A stretch of DNA of 23,670 nucleotides from Nitrospirota bacterium (GCA_016212195.1 JACRGW010000167.1:1-23670); one strand, 5' to 3'; counted from the first letter of the stretch, positions 1 through 6,874 are shown. Program-made: numbers and translations. The notes: generated by a model not told the origin, from the sequence alone.

Positions 1-69
1 CTTACAGAAAAAAAGAGGGATGAAATTAAGGGGAAGAACAATTTTATTTTTGCTCGCACCGGCAGATAA
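1..69 (+). CDS. C-terminal tail of an unidentified gene (partial)
   Basis: Frame 1 is open from the window edge to a TAA at 67-69 and would encode 22 residues, lysine-rich and ending in ARTGR. The stop codon lies inside the first core of the attC-like site that follows, as is common for the last codons of integron cassette genes. This could therefore be the end of the preceding cassette's gene. The stretch is too short to identify and could be a chance open frame. Confidence 0.3.
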   Translation, partial: LTEKKRDEIKGKNNFIFARTGR

Positions 70-142
70 CAACAGGCTAAAAGGAAAACAAGATTTATTG
101 GCAAATGCTATCGCACTTCTTTTAGCCTGCAACCGATACGCT
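64..142 (+). repeat. attC-like site, left copy
   Basis: The site reads AGATAAC (64-70), then the arm AGGCTAAAAG (74-83), a spacer, and the exact reverse complement CTTTTAGCCT (119-128), ending near CAACCGATACGCT. A second copy follows the toxin gene; positions 66-128 and 897-956 are nearly identical. Order and spacing match an integron attC site (inverse core, L'', loop, L', core). The right-hand core is degenerate: it reads CGATACGC, where a perfect partner of the other site would be GTTATACGC. No integrase gene is in the window. Confidence 0.55.
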
Positions 143-164
143 CATTGGTCGCCCTAAAATATTT

Positions 165-193
165 TTAGAACTGGTAAAAATAAGTGGTATAAT
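165..193 (+). promoter_or_regulatory. Extended -10 promoter of the toxin-antitoxin pair
   Basis: TGGTATAAT at 185-193 is a perfect extended -10 element. The -35 at 165-170 (TTAGAA) is poor, as extended -10 promoters tolerate. An AGGAG ribosome binding site at 203-207 precedes the ATG at 213. The promoter lies inside the candidate cassette, so the pair could be expressed wherever the cassette lands. Confidence 0.6.
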
Positions 194-212
194 ATAGTAA
201 AAAGGAGCAAAT

Positions 213-437
213 ATGCGAAGAGGGATTGCATTAGAAAAGATTGAAAAAGAAATAGAAAAACTCGCACCCAACGAGCAATTAAAATTAGTAGAGAAACTTA
301 TTCATCGGTTACGACAAATAGAAATCACTGCAAGAAGAGAGCTTGATTGGAGCAAACTCTATGGACTTGGTAAAGGGTTGTGGAAAGGCGAAGATGCCCA
401 GGAATATGTTAACCGTTTGAGAGAAGATAGGGTATGA
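213..437 (+). CDS. VapB-type antitoxin, DUF2281-like
   Basis: This 74-residue charged protein is the likely antitoxin of the downstream PIN toxin. The N-terminal half is helical, with the segment LAPNEQLKLVEKLIHRLR. The C-terminal half has the motif LYGLGKGLWKG followed by DAQEYVNRLREDR, typical of small antitoxins paired with PIN toxins. There is no obvious ribbon-helix-helix or AbrB fold, so DNA binding is not evident. The start is supported by AGGAG five bases upstream and a TGGTATAAT promoter. The stop overlaps the toxin start (ATG at 434), giving translational coupling. The family assignment rests on motif resemblance and context. Confidence 0.75.
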   Translation: MRRGIALEKIEKEIEKLAPNEQLKLVEKLIHRLRQIEITARRELDWSKLYGLGKGLWKGEDAQEYVNRLREDRV

Positions 438-880
438 GTCTTTCAGATGAGTTCGCTCAGATTAACACCCTCTTTATAGATACTGCACCCATAATCTACT
501 ACATTGAAGCCCATCCTCAATTTGGCCTTCTTGCCAGAGAGGTTGTCAACGCCTTTCAATCTGGGAAGATAACAGCTTTTTCTTCGGTTATCACACTTAC
601 TGAAGTATTGCCGAAGCCCATACAGGTTAAAAACGAAAGGCTTGCACGGAAGTTTTTAGAATTTTTCAAATATGGGAAAAACCTTTCAGTGGTGGAAATT
701 TCTATGGATATAGCTGAAAGGGCTGGAATGTTAAGGGGACGTTATCCTGATATTAAGGCCCTTGATGCTATTCAGATTTCAGCAGCTATTGATGTGGGTG
801 CAGATATCTTTGTCACTAATGACCAAAAACTCAAGCAGATATCAGAAATAAAGGTTTTGGTTTTAAAAGATTACTTGTGA
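434..880 (+). CDS. vapC: PIN-domain ribonuclease toxin, VapC family
   Basis: This 148-residue single PIN domain is predicted to be a Mg-dependent endoribonuclease that arrests translation when free of its antitoxin. The four expected acidic residues are visible: D16 in LFIDTAPIIYYIE, E57 in TLTEVL, D111 in KALDAIQISAA, and D130 in FVTNDQKL. Length and motif order fit a complete VapC toxin, so it is probably active. It overlaps the antitoxin by four bases, the usual arrangement for co-translation and neutralisation. It is followed directly by the inverted cassette end and the second attC-like site. The target RNA cannot be inferred. Confidence 0.88.
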   Translation: MSLSDEFAQINTLFIDTAPIIYYIEAHPQFGLLAREVVNAFQSGKITAFSSVITLTEVLPKPIQVKNERLARKFLEFFKYGKNLSVVEISMDIAERAGMLRGRYPDIKALDAIQISAAIDVGADIFVTNDQKLKQISEIKVLVLKDYL

Positions 881-894
881 GGGCGACCAACAGC

Positions 895-968
895 GTATAA
901 CAGCAGGCTAAAAGGAAACACATAATCAGTAAATGCTGTCGCACTTCTTTTAGCCTTGAACGTTAGCC
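895..968 (+). repeat. attC-like site, right copy
   Basis: The inverse core GTATAAC (895-901) is followed by AGGCTAAAAG (905-914), a spacer, the complementary CTTTTAGCCT (947-956), and the core AACGTTAGCC with GTTAGCC at 962-968. The total of about 74 bases is within the normal attC range. The inverse core deviates from RYYYAAC, and the core from GTTRRRY, by one base each. The orientation, gene then inverse core then core, is the one expected for a cassette carrying a plus-strand gene. Confidence 0.6.
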
Positions 969-1013
969 GTTAATTTATGTAATGAAAAGGCTTGTCATTC
1001 CAGAGATAATCGT

Positions 1014-1529
1014 TTAGCCTTTGTTTACCAAACCCCTTCTTATCTTATTAAAGAGCTCAATATATTCCTTGCTTTTAAAATCAGGGTATGTATGGGGAAA
1101 AGGACGAAAACTGCGGTCATGATAATGGAGGGTAACCTCTCCATAGACCCCGTCCTTCAGGTATATCCTGTGGGAATAGTCCTTCCTTGTAGAGAGGACT
1201 ACTTTGGCGGGGTGGATGTAACCGGGGTCAAGATTTATCCTTCTTTTTTCATTTACCGTATATTCAATTTCTAATTCGGTTGTCTTTATCTTGATATCAG
1301 GAAGTATTTCAGGATTTATTAGATTAAAAAAGAAGATGAACTTTCTCTTTAATCCCTTACCCATTTCCTTTTCATAGTAGTCGGTATGCGCCCATTCCCA
1401 GACAGGGCTCTCGGCATCTGTGGGACCTAAGAATTCTTCAAGTCTTTTCTTTATCTCATCGAAAAGTTGCTTTTCTTTTGAGAGCATCCCTACAAAGGGT
1501 TTAACGTCCTGCATCACACTACGAGTCAT
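1014..1529 (-). CDS. DUF4416 family protein
   Basis: This protein of about 171 residues matches what I recall of DUF4416, an uncharacterised family of anaerobic and thermophilic bacteria. Typical segments are KPFVGMLSKEKQLFD, HTDYYEKEMGKGLKRKF, RRINLDPGYIHPAKVVLST, HRIYLKDGVYGEVTL and a C-terminal FPHTYPDFKSKEYIELF. Many conserved histidines, aspartates and tyrosines suggest an enzyme or a ligand-binding protein, but no function is known to me. I chose the ATG at 1529 because it forms an ATGA overlap with the stop of the Fe-S gene. Another ATG at 1556 lies inside that gene. It is the last gene of the minus-strand run. Confidence 0.8.
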   Translation of the reverse strand: MTRSVMQDVKPFVGMLSKEKQLFDEIKKRLEEFLGPTDAESPVWEWAHTDYYEKEMGKGLKRKFIFFFNLINPEILPDIKIKTTELEIEYTVNEKRRINLDPGYIHPAKVVLSTRKDYSHRIYLKDGVYGEVTLHYHDRSFRPFPHTYPDFKSKEYIELFNKIRRGLVNKG

Positions 1530-2041
1530 CGACAGACCTTCACACAGAATCCGCATATATATTGCCCGATTCCATAGGTCTTGGAAAAATATTTGAGTTT
1601 ATCAAGACAGGCCTTTTTATCATAATCCTTATAGGATTCCTTTAATGCACCGGCAGGACAGATTTCTATACACTTCCTGCATTCACCACAATCTCCTTCT
1701 ACTATCCTGTTTTCGATGAGGGGGAGGTCTGTAAGGACTGTTACGAGCCTTATCTTTGCGCCGTAATCAGGGTGGACAAGGAGGTTATTTCTTCCGATCC
1801 AGCCGATACCTGCCCTGAATGCTATCATCTTATGACTTAGATGGGCTGTCTGCTTCTCCCAGTCTATAATCTGAGAGGTAGGTATTGGCATTGCAGAAAA
1901 ACCCATTGACTCGATAGCGAGTGTGATCTTCAGGGCGATATGATCGAGAAAATAGTTTATAGTTTTATAATGGTGGAGATAGTGGCGGGTAGGATGGTTT
2001 TTAATTCCCTTTAAAACGCTTTCAGAGACCCTGACCCCCAT
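1526..2041 (-). CDS. QueG-like 4Fe-4S protein, 5' end uncertain
   Basis: The protein resembles the iron-sulfur half of epoxyqueuosine reductases. It has the segment AGIGWIGRNNLLVHPDYGAK, LTDLPL, then CGECRKCIEICP (CX2CX2CX3C) and a second set of cysteines ending CGFCVKVC, enough for two [4Fe-4S] clusters. The HEAT-repeat C terminus of full QueG is missing, so this is probably one of the shorter relatives of unknown substrate. From the ATG at 2041 it has 171 residues. However, family-like sequence (FALSTGASVFGTGY, then LRPHFDHL and LSWAISMGVRVSESVL) continues upstream in the same frame to a stop at 2240 without any ATG, GTG or TTG. A CTG at 2162-2164 is the only near-standard start. Either the gene uses a rare start or its beginning is damaged. 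Confidence 0.72.
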   Translation of the reverse strand: MGVRVSESVLKGIKNHPTRHYLHHYKTINYFLDHIALKITLAIESMGFSAMPIPTSQIIDWEKQTAHLSHKMIAFRAGIGWIGRNNLLVHPDYGAKIRLVTVLTDLPLIENRIVEGDCGECRKCIEICPAGALKESYKDYDKKACLDKLKYFSKTYGIGQYICGFCVKVCR

Positions 2042-2213
2042 TGATATTGCCCACGAAAGACCCTCCGTATCTTCTGCAGAAAGGTGATCAAAGTGTGGTC
2101 TGAGGTCTTCGGTATAACCTGTTCCGAAAACCGAGGCACCTGTAGATAAGGCGAACCCTCTCAGTTCTTCGTAAGCCTTTTGATCCTTTATCCCTGAAAT
2201 TCTCTTGCCTATA

Positions 2214-2594
2214 TTATCTACCCTCTTTTTTCTGTTCCTTTATCTTCATCAGGTTAAATTCCTTCAGTTCCTTCACCAGATCCTCTTTAGATAGTGCACT
2301 ATTTTTTACTAATGCCTCACCAAAATATATATGTGTCCTTTCAATCTCGTCAAGAATTTCATCTTTCATCTGAGCAGTAACTAAACCTTCCCCTACTGCT
2401 ATCTCCTCGAAAGGTTTATTATTTTCTTCCTGGATGGTTTGAATCTTCGTTATATCATCACTTTTTAAGTAACCCTTCTCTAAGGCTATCTCAGAAAAGG
2501 ATTTATTGTGCCTTCTCTGGAGTTCCCTTGCACGGATTATATCCATTCTTGTGATCTTTCCTTTTTCTAAGAGATGCTGACCGAAGAGCTTCAT
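2214..2594 (-). CDS. MshEN/GspE N-terminal-like helical protein
   Basis: This 126-residue protein has about three helical repeats of the type found at the N terminus of type II secretion and pilus ATPases (MshEN/T2SSE_N). They begin LFGQHLLEKGKITRMDII, SFSEIALEKGYLKSDDI and PFEEIAVGEGLVTAQM, with a further half repeat YFGEALVKNSALSKEDL. It has no ATPase domain, signal peptide or membrane segment, so it is a stand-alone cytoplasmic protein. Related domains bind cyclic di-GMP, but I do not see a clear enough motif to claim binding here. It ends just before the Fe-S gene and follows the methyltransferase by nine bases, probably in one operon. Confidence 0.6.
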   Translation of the reverse strand: MKLFGQHLLEKGKITRMDIIRARELQRRHNKSFSEIALEKGYLKSDDITKIQTIQEENNKPFEEIAVGEGLVTAQMKDEILDEIERTHIYFGEALVKNSALSKEDLVKELKEFNLMKIKEQKKEGR

Positions 2595-2603
2595 TGTATA
2601 GTT

Positions 2604-3170
2604 TCAGATAACTTCTTGAGATCCGTTATCCTTTAACACCCCTTCTATCTCAAGGAGTTGCCTCTTTATTTTTATTCCAGAGGAATAACCCTTGAGGCTA
2701 TTATCTTTACCTATGATTCTATGACAGGGAATAAGGATAGGAATAGGATTCTTTCTGCAGGCAGAACCTATAGCCCGTGCAGCCCCTGGCCTTCCAACTT
2801 TTATGGCAAGGTCTTTGTAGGAGATAACCTTCCCGTATGGGACTTTCTTTATCTCGAGCCATACCTCCTTCTCGAAAGGGGTTCCCTCAAGGAGGTCTAA
2901 AGGTGATCTAAAGGAGAATGATTTTACCTTATGAGAGGAAGAAAAGTATGATCTGAGTTCTTTCTTAAAATCAGTTAATCCCATTTTATACCTCTTCGCT
3001 TTTATATGGTAATCATCTTCGAGATCCTTGACAAATCCCTTCTCAGTATTCATACCTAAGCCAATTCTCGAGACGCCCTTTTTGGTAAAAGCAATGTAGA
3101 TAGTGCCCAGAGGGGAAGTGATTGTTGTATAGAAGATAAATCTTTTAACTCCAGTGTTCATCTTCTTCAT
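2604..3170 (-). CDS. ogt: Methylated-DNA--protein-cysteine methyltransferase
   Basis: This suicide DNA repair protein moves alkyl groups from O6-alkylguanine to its own cysteine. The active-site motif IPCHRII is present with C149 as acceptor. The preceding helix has GRPGAARAIGSACRKNP, including the R132 that flips the base in the family. SYKDLA and the C-terminal KRQLLEIEG also fit. At 188 residues it is a normal Ogt-type length with an N-terminal RNase H-like domain and no Ada domain. Its start overlaps the end of the zinc ribbon gene by 26 bases; ATGs at 3170 and 3161 are both possible. Confidence 0.92.
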   Translation of the reverse strand: MKKMNTGVKRFIFYTTITSPLGTIYIAFTKKGVSRIGLGMNTEKGFVKDLEDDYHIKAKRYKMGLTDFKKELRSYFSSSHKVKSFSFRSPLDLLEGTPFEKEVWLEIKKVPYGKVISYKDLAIKVGRPGAARAIGSACRKNPIPILIPCHRIIGKDNSLKGYSSGIKIKRQLLEIEGVLKDNGSQEVI

Positions 3171-3333
3171 AAGCCTCTTCTAAAGAAGTGGTGAGTACCT
3201 TATCAAAGGTCTCATGACAATGCATACAGCTCCAATGGAATATTATCCAGTATTCTCCCTCAAGTTCGATTTCCCTTTCCTCTCCTTCTATAAGGTCTGT
3301 TCCTCCACAGAATGGACATATTAAAGGTTCCAC
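3145..3333 (-). CDS. Small zinc ribbon protein
   Basis: This 62-residue acidic protein has two cysteine pairs, CPFCG near the N terminus and CMHC in the middle, followed by H40. This is a single zinc ribbon of the CX2C...CX2C type. Family members with this layout are usually annotated only as hypothetical zinc ribbon proteins. It starts with GTG at 3333, supported by AGGAGA six bases upstream, and its 3' end overlaps the methyltransferase gene. Function is unknown. Confidence 0.7.
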   Translation of the reverse strand: MEPLICPFCGGTDLIEGEEREIELEGEYWIIFHWSCMHCHETFDKVLTTSLEEAYEEDEHWS

Positions 3334-3386
3334 AGATTTCTCCTTTTTATTTAAAGATACATTATCAATTAATACTTCGTCAATCC

Positions 3387-4184
3387 CTAATTTTGTGTTT
3401 TTTCAGTTAAAGAATCAGAGAGAAGACCGAATTCCTTAATGCTTAAAGTCTCTGCCCTTCTTTTTGGTTCTATATGGAGAGAGGCGAATGCTCTCTCAAG
3501 ATGTTCTTTTTTAAGACCAAGTTGTTTGAGACAATTCTGGAGGGTCTTTCTCCGCTGCGAAAATGATGTCTTGACTACCCTGAAGAAGAAGGCTTCATCC
3601 TTCACCTTTATCTTCGGCATTTCAAGCGTCTCTATATGGAGGAGGGCCGATTCCACCTTTGGGGTTGGCCTGAAGGCACCTCTCGGTACGATAAAGACTA
3701 TCTCAGGAACAGAATAATATTGAATGGCTATTGAGAGAATCCCATAATCTTTACCTCCGGGATGTGCAATTATCCTCTCTGCGACCTCCTTCTGAACCAT
3801 AAGGGTCATGCCCTCGATTTTTTCACGAACCTTCATCAGGCGAAAGAGTATCGGGGTAGTGATATTATAAGGGATGTTTGCTATAACCTTAAAGCCATTC
3901 TCTACACTTTCATAAGGATAATCGAGTGCATCAGCATTGAAGATCTCTATATTTGTCTGTCCTGAAAGATCTCTCTTCAGGGAATCACACAATGATTTGT
4001 CTATCTCAATCGCTATAACCTTTCTGGCCCTTTCTCCTATCATCCTTGTCATTACACCAAGACCTGGGCCAATCTCAATTACAGTATCCTGAGGTTGAAC
4101 TTTGGCAGCATCAATGATCCTATCTATTATTTTTTTATCGAAGAGGAAGTGCTGGCCGAGGGATTTTTTTGGACGATGATACAT
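3387..4184 (-). CDS. rsmA: 16S rRNA (adenine1518/1519-N6)-dimethyltransferase
   Basis: RsmA (KsgA) dimethylates two adjacent adenines near the 3' end of 16S rRNA during late 30S assembly, using S-adenosylmethionine. The protein has the family start KKSLGQHFLFD, SAM motif I EIGPGLG (37-43), acidic E60, NADALD (83-88) and the catalytic NIPY (103-106). It continues with FRPTPKVESALL and the C-terminal helical domain with SFSQRRKTLQNCL. At 265 residues it is complete. It is probably the first gene of a minus-strand run, starting about 13 bases from an extended -10 element. Confidence 0.96.
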   Translation of the reverse strand: MYHRPKKSLGQHFLFDKKIIDRIIDAAKVQPQDTVIEIGPGLGVMTRMIGERARKVIAIEIDKSLCDSLKRDLSGQTNIEIFNADALDYPYESVENGFKVIANIPYNITTPILFRLMKVREKIEGMTLMVQKEVAERIIAHPGGKDYGILSIAIQYYSVPEIVFIVPRGAFRPTPKVESALLHIETLEMPKIKVKDEAFFFRVVKTSFSQRRKTLQNCLKQLGLKKEHLERAFASLHIEPKRRAETLSIKEFGLLSDSLTEKTQN

Positions 4185-4196
4185 AGAATTGAACTA

Positions 4197-4205
4197 ATTA
4201 TACCA
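4197..4205 (-). promoter_or_regulatory. Extended -10 promoter of rsmA
   Basis: On the minus strand this reads TGGTATAAT, a perfect extended -10 element; no good -35 is present. Transcription would start only about six bases before the rsmA ATG, too close for a Shine-Dalgarno site, and none is visible. The mRNA may be nearly leaderless. Confidence 0.5.
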
Positions 4206-4238
4206 TTAACTCGTAAAGATTTCTTTTAAGAGCGATTC

Positions 4239-4267
4239 TTGACAAAAATGAGTTGGCAAATTAATAT
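4239..4267 (+). promoter_or_regulatory. Sigma70-type promoter of the universal stress gene
   Basis: TTGACA (4239-4244) and TAATAT (4262-4267) are separated by 17 bases. The start codon at 4327 has a GGAGGAG ribosome binding site. The 142-base gap to the divergent rsmA gene contains both promoters. Confidence 0.6.
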
Positions 4268-4326
4268 ATGCACCACAGAGTTCTTTTTACTTCAAAAAAA
4301 GCGACAATTTCGAAACAGGAGGAGAT

Positions 4327-4803
4327 ATGTATAAGAATATTCTTTTACCAACAGACGGCTCTGAGTGTTCAGCGGTGGCGGCAAAGAGAGGTGTCAGCCT
4401 TGCAAAAGATCTCAATGCCAAAGTGACAGCGCTTTATGTAACACCAAAACTTTCTTACCACGACTTCTTAGATGTCTATCACCCTGAAGTATTATGGGGA
4501 CCTAAAGAAGCCGAAAAGGCAAAAAAGGCATTGACCGACCTTGAGGAATTAAATAAGTCTATAGCAGAGAAGTACCTTTCAGTAATTGAGAATATAACAA
4601 AAGAGGCAGGCGTACCGTGTGAGTGTGTATATATAACAGACGAATCCCCTACAGATGGTATAATAAAAGTGGCAAAGGAAAAGGGTTGTGACCTTATCTT
4701 TATGGCATGCCATGGAAGAACAGGCATAAGGGGCGTGCTACTTGGAAGCGTAACATTAAAGGTTTTAGCACATTCGGTGATCCCTGTTTTAGTATACCGA
4801 TGA
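4327..4803 (+). CDS. Universal stress protein, UspA family
   Basis: This 158-residue cytoplasmic protein is predicted to bind ATP with the UspA fold. It has the usual start MYKNILLPTDGSECS, an alpha/beta pattern, and near the C terminus CDLIFMACHGRTGIRG followed by LLGSVTLKVL, the glycine-rich nucleotide loop of ATP-binding Usp proteins. It ends with the standard VIPVLVYR. Its role is probably stress or energy-state response; nothing in the context narrows it. It is transcribed alone and converges on the amidohydrolase gene. Confidence 0.93.
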   Translation: MYKNILLPTDGSECSAVAAKRGVSLAKDLNAKVTALYVTPKLSYHDFLDVYHPEVLWGPKEAEKAKKALTDLEELNKSIAEKYLSVIENITKEAGVPCECVYITDESPTDGIIKVAKEKGCDLIFMACHGRTGIRGVLLGSVTLKVLAHSVIPVLVYR

Positions 4804-4831
4804 GAGGGGATAGAGGGCTTCCTCTCTGCAT

Positions 4832-6622
4832 TTACCAGCCCATCGCATAGCCAGTTTCCATGCGTGGCGATGATACTCCAGATATTACTCCTGTTTTTTC
4901 ATCCAATCGAATCGCCACTACTCTACCGTTACTCCAGGGACCTGTAACTTGAACCTTATGTCCTTTTTTAGTAAGTGTACTGCCTGTGGACTCCGGAATA
5001 CGGCTTTCCATAACGATGACACAGGGTTGCGTCCCGTGCATATAAAATGAACTTGGGAAATGACTCGAATGGAAGGTCGGGACATCTACAGCCTCCTGCA
5101 TATCCATGTTAAAATCTATGCAATTCAGGAAAAACTGGAGTGTCCATTGATCCTGCTGGTCACCACCGGGTGTGCCGAAAGCCATTAAGGGTTTGCCGTC
5201 CTTAAGAATTAAAGATGGAGAAAGCGTTGTGCGTGGACGCTTACCTGGTTGGAGGACATTGGGGTGTGTAGGATCAAGGTAAAATACCTGCATTCGAGTC
5301 CCCAGGGGAAAACCTAAACCTTTTATGACAGGGGAACTCGAAAACCATCCGCCACTGGGAGTCGCAGCAAACATGTTCCCCCATCGGTCAATCGCATCGA
5401 GATGTGTCGTATCTCCTATATGTACCTTTGGATTTTCTTTCTTTGTCTCTGGCTTGCTTGAAGGTGCATTTCCAGGGCGTAGTTCCATTGAAGCGTGATC
5501 AGGATCAATCAATTTGCGACGCTCTGCTGCGTATTCCTTGGATAGCAGTATATCCAGCGGCACCTGTATAAAATCAGGATCGCCGTAATATCGCTCACGG
5601 TCTGCAAAGGCCAACTTAGCTGCTTCTACAAGGATGTGAATGTATTCAGGAGAATTATGCCTCAATGTTGCGAGATTGTATCCCTCAAGCAGATTCAGCT
5701 GTTGCAGAAATACGGGACCTTGAGACCATGGTCCGCATTTATACACATCGTAGCCCCGATAATTTGTAGTAACAGGCTCTTCAATACGAGTGGAGTAATT
5801 CAACAAGTCTTCCTTTGACAATAGTGTGCAATGGCGGCTGCCTGAGGCATCCAGAAATTCGTTTTCTTGTGCAAACTTCACTATCTGTTCTGCTATTTCT
5901 CCTTTATAAAAAAAATCCCGTGCTGCTCGAATCGCTTCATACCTTCCTGACCGAATTTCACGATATTCTGCTTCGACAAGCCTCTTTAATGTGTTCGCCA
6001 AATCTATCTGAACAAAAGGATCTCCAACCTTAGGTATCCCTCCGTTAGGCATGTAAACTTGCATGGAGGTTGGCCATTCTGTTTGAAATCGCTCAGCGTT
6101 ATTTTTTATGGCACCTTGAAGTAGGGCATACATTGGAAATCCATGTTCAGCAAGTTCAATGGTATACTCTAATACCTGAGAAAGACGCATCGTGCCAAAG
6201 TGTGATAAAGCCATTATCCAGGTACTCACAGCATCAGGCACTGTAGCGGCCAGTAAACCATCCCCTGGGATAGCATTTATTCCCATTTTTTTAAACCAGT
6301 CTATATTCGCCTTTTGCGGGGCAGTACCCTGTCCGCTCAGGCTTACAACACGCCGTTGGTCAGCAAGGTATATAAGGATTGGCACTTCTCCTCCGATTCC
6401 ATAGAGGTGTGGTTCCAGTACGGCAAGGGCAAATCCCATTGCAACGCCAGCGTCCACTGCATTACCACCTTCTTCCAGAACATGAAGTCCAATGCGGCTG
6501 GCAAGATAATGCCCGCTTGTAACCATACCGTTCATGCCCATAATAACAGGACGAGTGGCAATTTCAGCAGGACCAGTACCTGCTAAAGTAGTAAGGATAT
6601 CTTTGGTACCGTGTGTTGTCAT
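4832..6622 (-). CDS. Gamma-glutamyltransferase-family Ntn amidohydrolase
   Basis: This 596-residue protein belongs to the gamma-glutamyltranspeptidase family, whose precursors cut themselves to expose an N-terminal threonine. The processing site is GDTTHLDAIDRWGN, with T405 the expected nucleophile. The large subunit has GGNAVDAGVAMGFALAVLEP and GIGGEVP, and the small subunit KRPRTTLSP and AFGTPGGD. No signal peptide is visible, unlike classical periplasmic GGT, so it is probably cytoplasmic and may act on another amide. Oxamate amidohydrolase (HpxW) belongs to this family, and the divergent neighbour is an oxalate-type oxidoreductase, so oxamate is a candidate substrate (inference). The best ribosome binding site, AGGAGG at 6649-6654, fits an in-frame ATT at 6641-6643 better than the ATG, which would add seven residues. 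Confidence 0.85.
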   Translation of the reverse strand: MTTHGTKDILTTLAGTGPAEIATRPVIMGMNGMVTSGHYLASRIGLHVLEEGGNAVDAGVAMGFALAVLEPHLYGIGGEVPILIYLADQRRVVSLSGQGTAPQKANIDWFKKMGINAIPGDGLLAATVPDAVSTWIMALSHFGTMRLSQVLEYTIELAEHGFPMYALLQGAIKNNAERFQTEWPTSMQVYMPNGGIPKVGDPFVQIDLANTLKRLVEAEYREIRSGRYEAIRAARDFFYKGEIAEQIVKFAQENEFLDASGSRHCTLLSKEDLLNYSTRIEEPVTTNYRGYDVYKCGPWSQGPVFLQQLNLLEGYNLATLRHNSPEYIHILVEAAKLAFADRERYYGDPDFIQVPLDILLSKEYAAERRKLIDPDHASMELRPGNAPSSKPETKKENPKVHIGDTTHLDAIDRWGNMFAATPSGGWFSSSPVIKGLGFPLGTRMQVFYLDPTHPNVLQPGKRPRTTLSPSLILKDGKPLMAFGTPGGDQQDQWTLQFFLNCIDFNMDMQEAVDVPTFHSSHFPSSFYMHGTQPCVIVMESRIPESTGSTLTKKGHKVQVTGPWSNGRVVAIRLDEKTGVISGVSSPRMETGYAMGW

Positions 6623-6737
6623 TTGTATGTTATTTACTACAATTTGTGCCTCCTGTCAATAACTCATTAATAAAAGATGTTGGCAAAGGAAAGGCGCAAC
6701 CTTTAAATTTAGAATAGCTGCTAATTATACTTTGAAG

Positions 6738-6765
6738 TTGACAAATAAGTTAATTATATTATAAT
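6738..6765 (+). promoter_or_regulatory. Near-consensus sigma70 promoter of the AAA/GntR/oxidoreductase run
   Basis: TTGACA (6738-6743) and TATAAT (6760-6765) are both perfect, with a 16-base spacer. The first gene starts about 110 bases downstream. Such a strong promoter in front of a GntR-type regulator gene suggests repression in the absence of inducer. The 252-base gap also has to hold the promoter of the divergent amidohydrolase gene. Confidence 0.75.
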
Positions 6766-6777
6766 CAGGTTATCATG

Positions 6778-6803
6778 TGACCTTACCAATTTTCGAAAGG
6801 TCA
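6778..6803. promoter_or_regulatory. Operator-like inverted repeat
   Basis: TGACCTT (6778-6784) and AAGGTCA (6797-6803) form a perfect 7-base inverted repeat with a 12-base spacer. It lies just downstream of the -10 box, where a bound repressor would block transcription. The GntR/FadR regulator encoded in the same run is the obvious candidate ligand. A smaller palindrome, TGATTGAATCA, follows at 6841-6851. Confidence 0.45.
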
Positions 6804-6874
6804 ACAAAAGGTTTTTATAGCATTGATATTGGATTGAAAGTGATTGAATCATCGACTGAAGATGTAGGTAAGGG

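Larger units (their letters stand above)
135..962 (+). mobile_element. Candidate integron gene cassette carrying a VapBC-type pair
   Basis: The segment between the two attC-like sites contains only the toxin-antitoxin pair. Its ends are inverted complements: ATACGCT and TTGGTCGCCC (136-142, 145-154) face GGGCGACCAA and AGCGTAT (881-890, 892-898). If the segment were circularised at the core site, these ends would form one extended attC stem with GCGTATAAC opposite a GTTATACGC-like core. That is what an integron cassette predicts. An alternative is a toxin-antitoxin islet inserted between two copies of some other palindromic repeat. Confidence 0.5.

Noticed and set aside
982..1021. AAAGGCT...AGCCTTT inverted repeat as a third attC-like site
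   Set aside because: It lacks the core sites and the conserved arm length, and overlaps the DUF4416 stop codon; at best a weak transcript end.
1527..1556. DUF4416 start at the ATG at 1556
   Set aside because: It would overlap the Fe-S gene by 31 bases and add nine residues unlike the family; the ATGA overlap at 1526-1529 is the better start.
1014..2041. DUF4416 and QueG-like genes as one frameshifted gene
   Set aside because: Each encodes a separate recognisable family, and the ATGA overlap is a normal operon junction.
4802..4826. GAGAGG...CCTCTC hairpin between the converging usp and amidohydrolase genes as a terminator
   Set aside because: The stem is only 5-6 bp with alternative pairings and no T-run on either strand.
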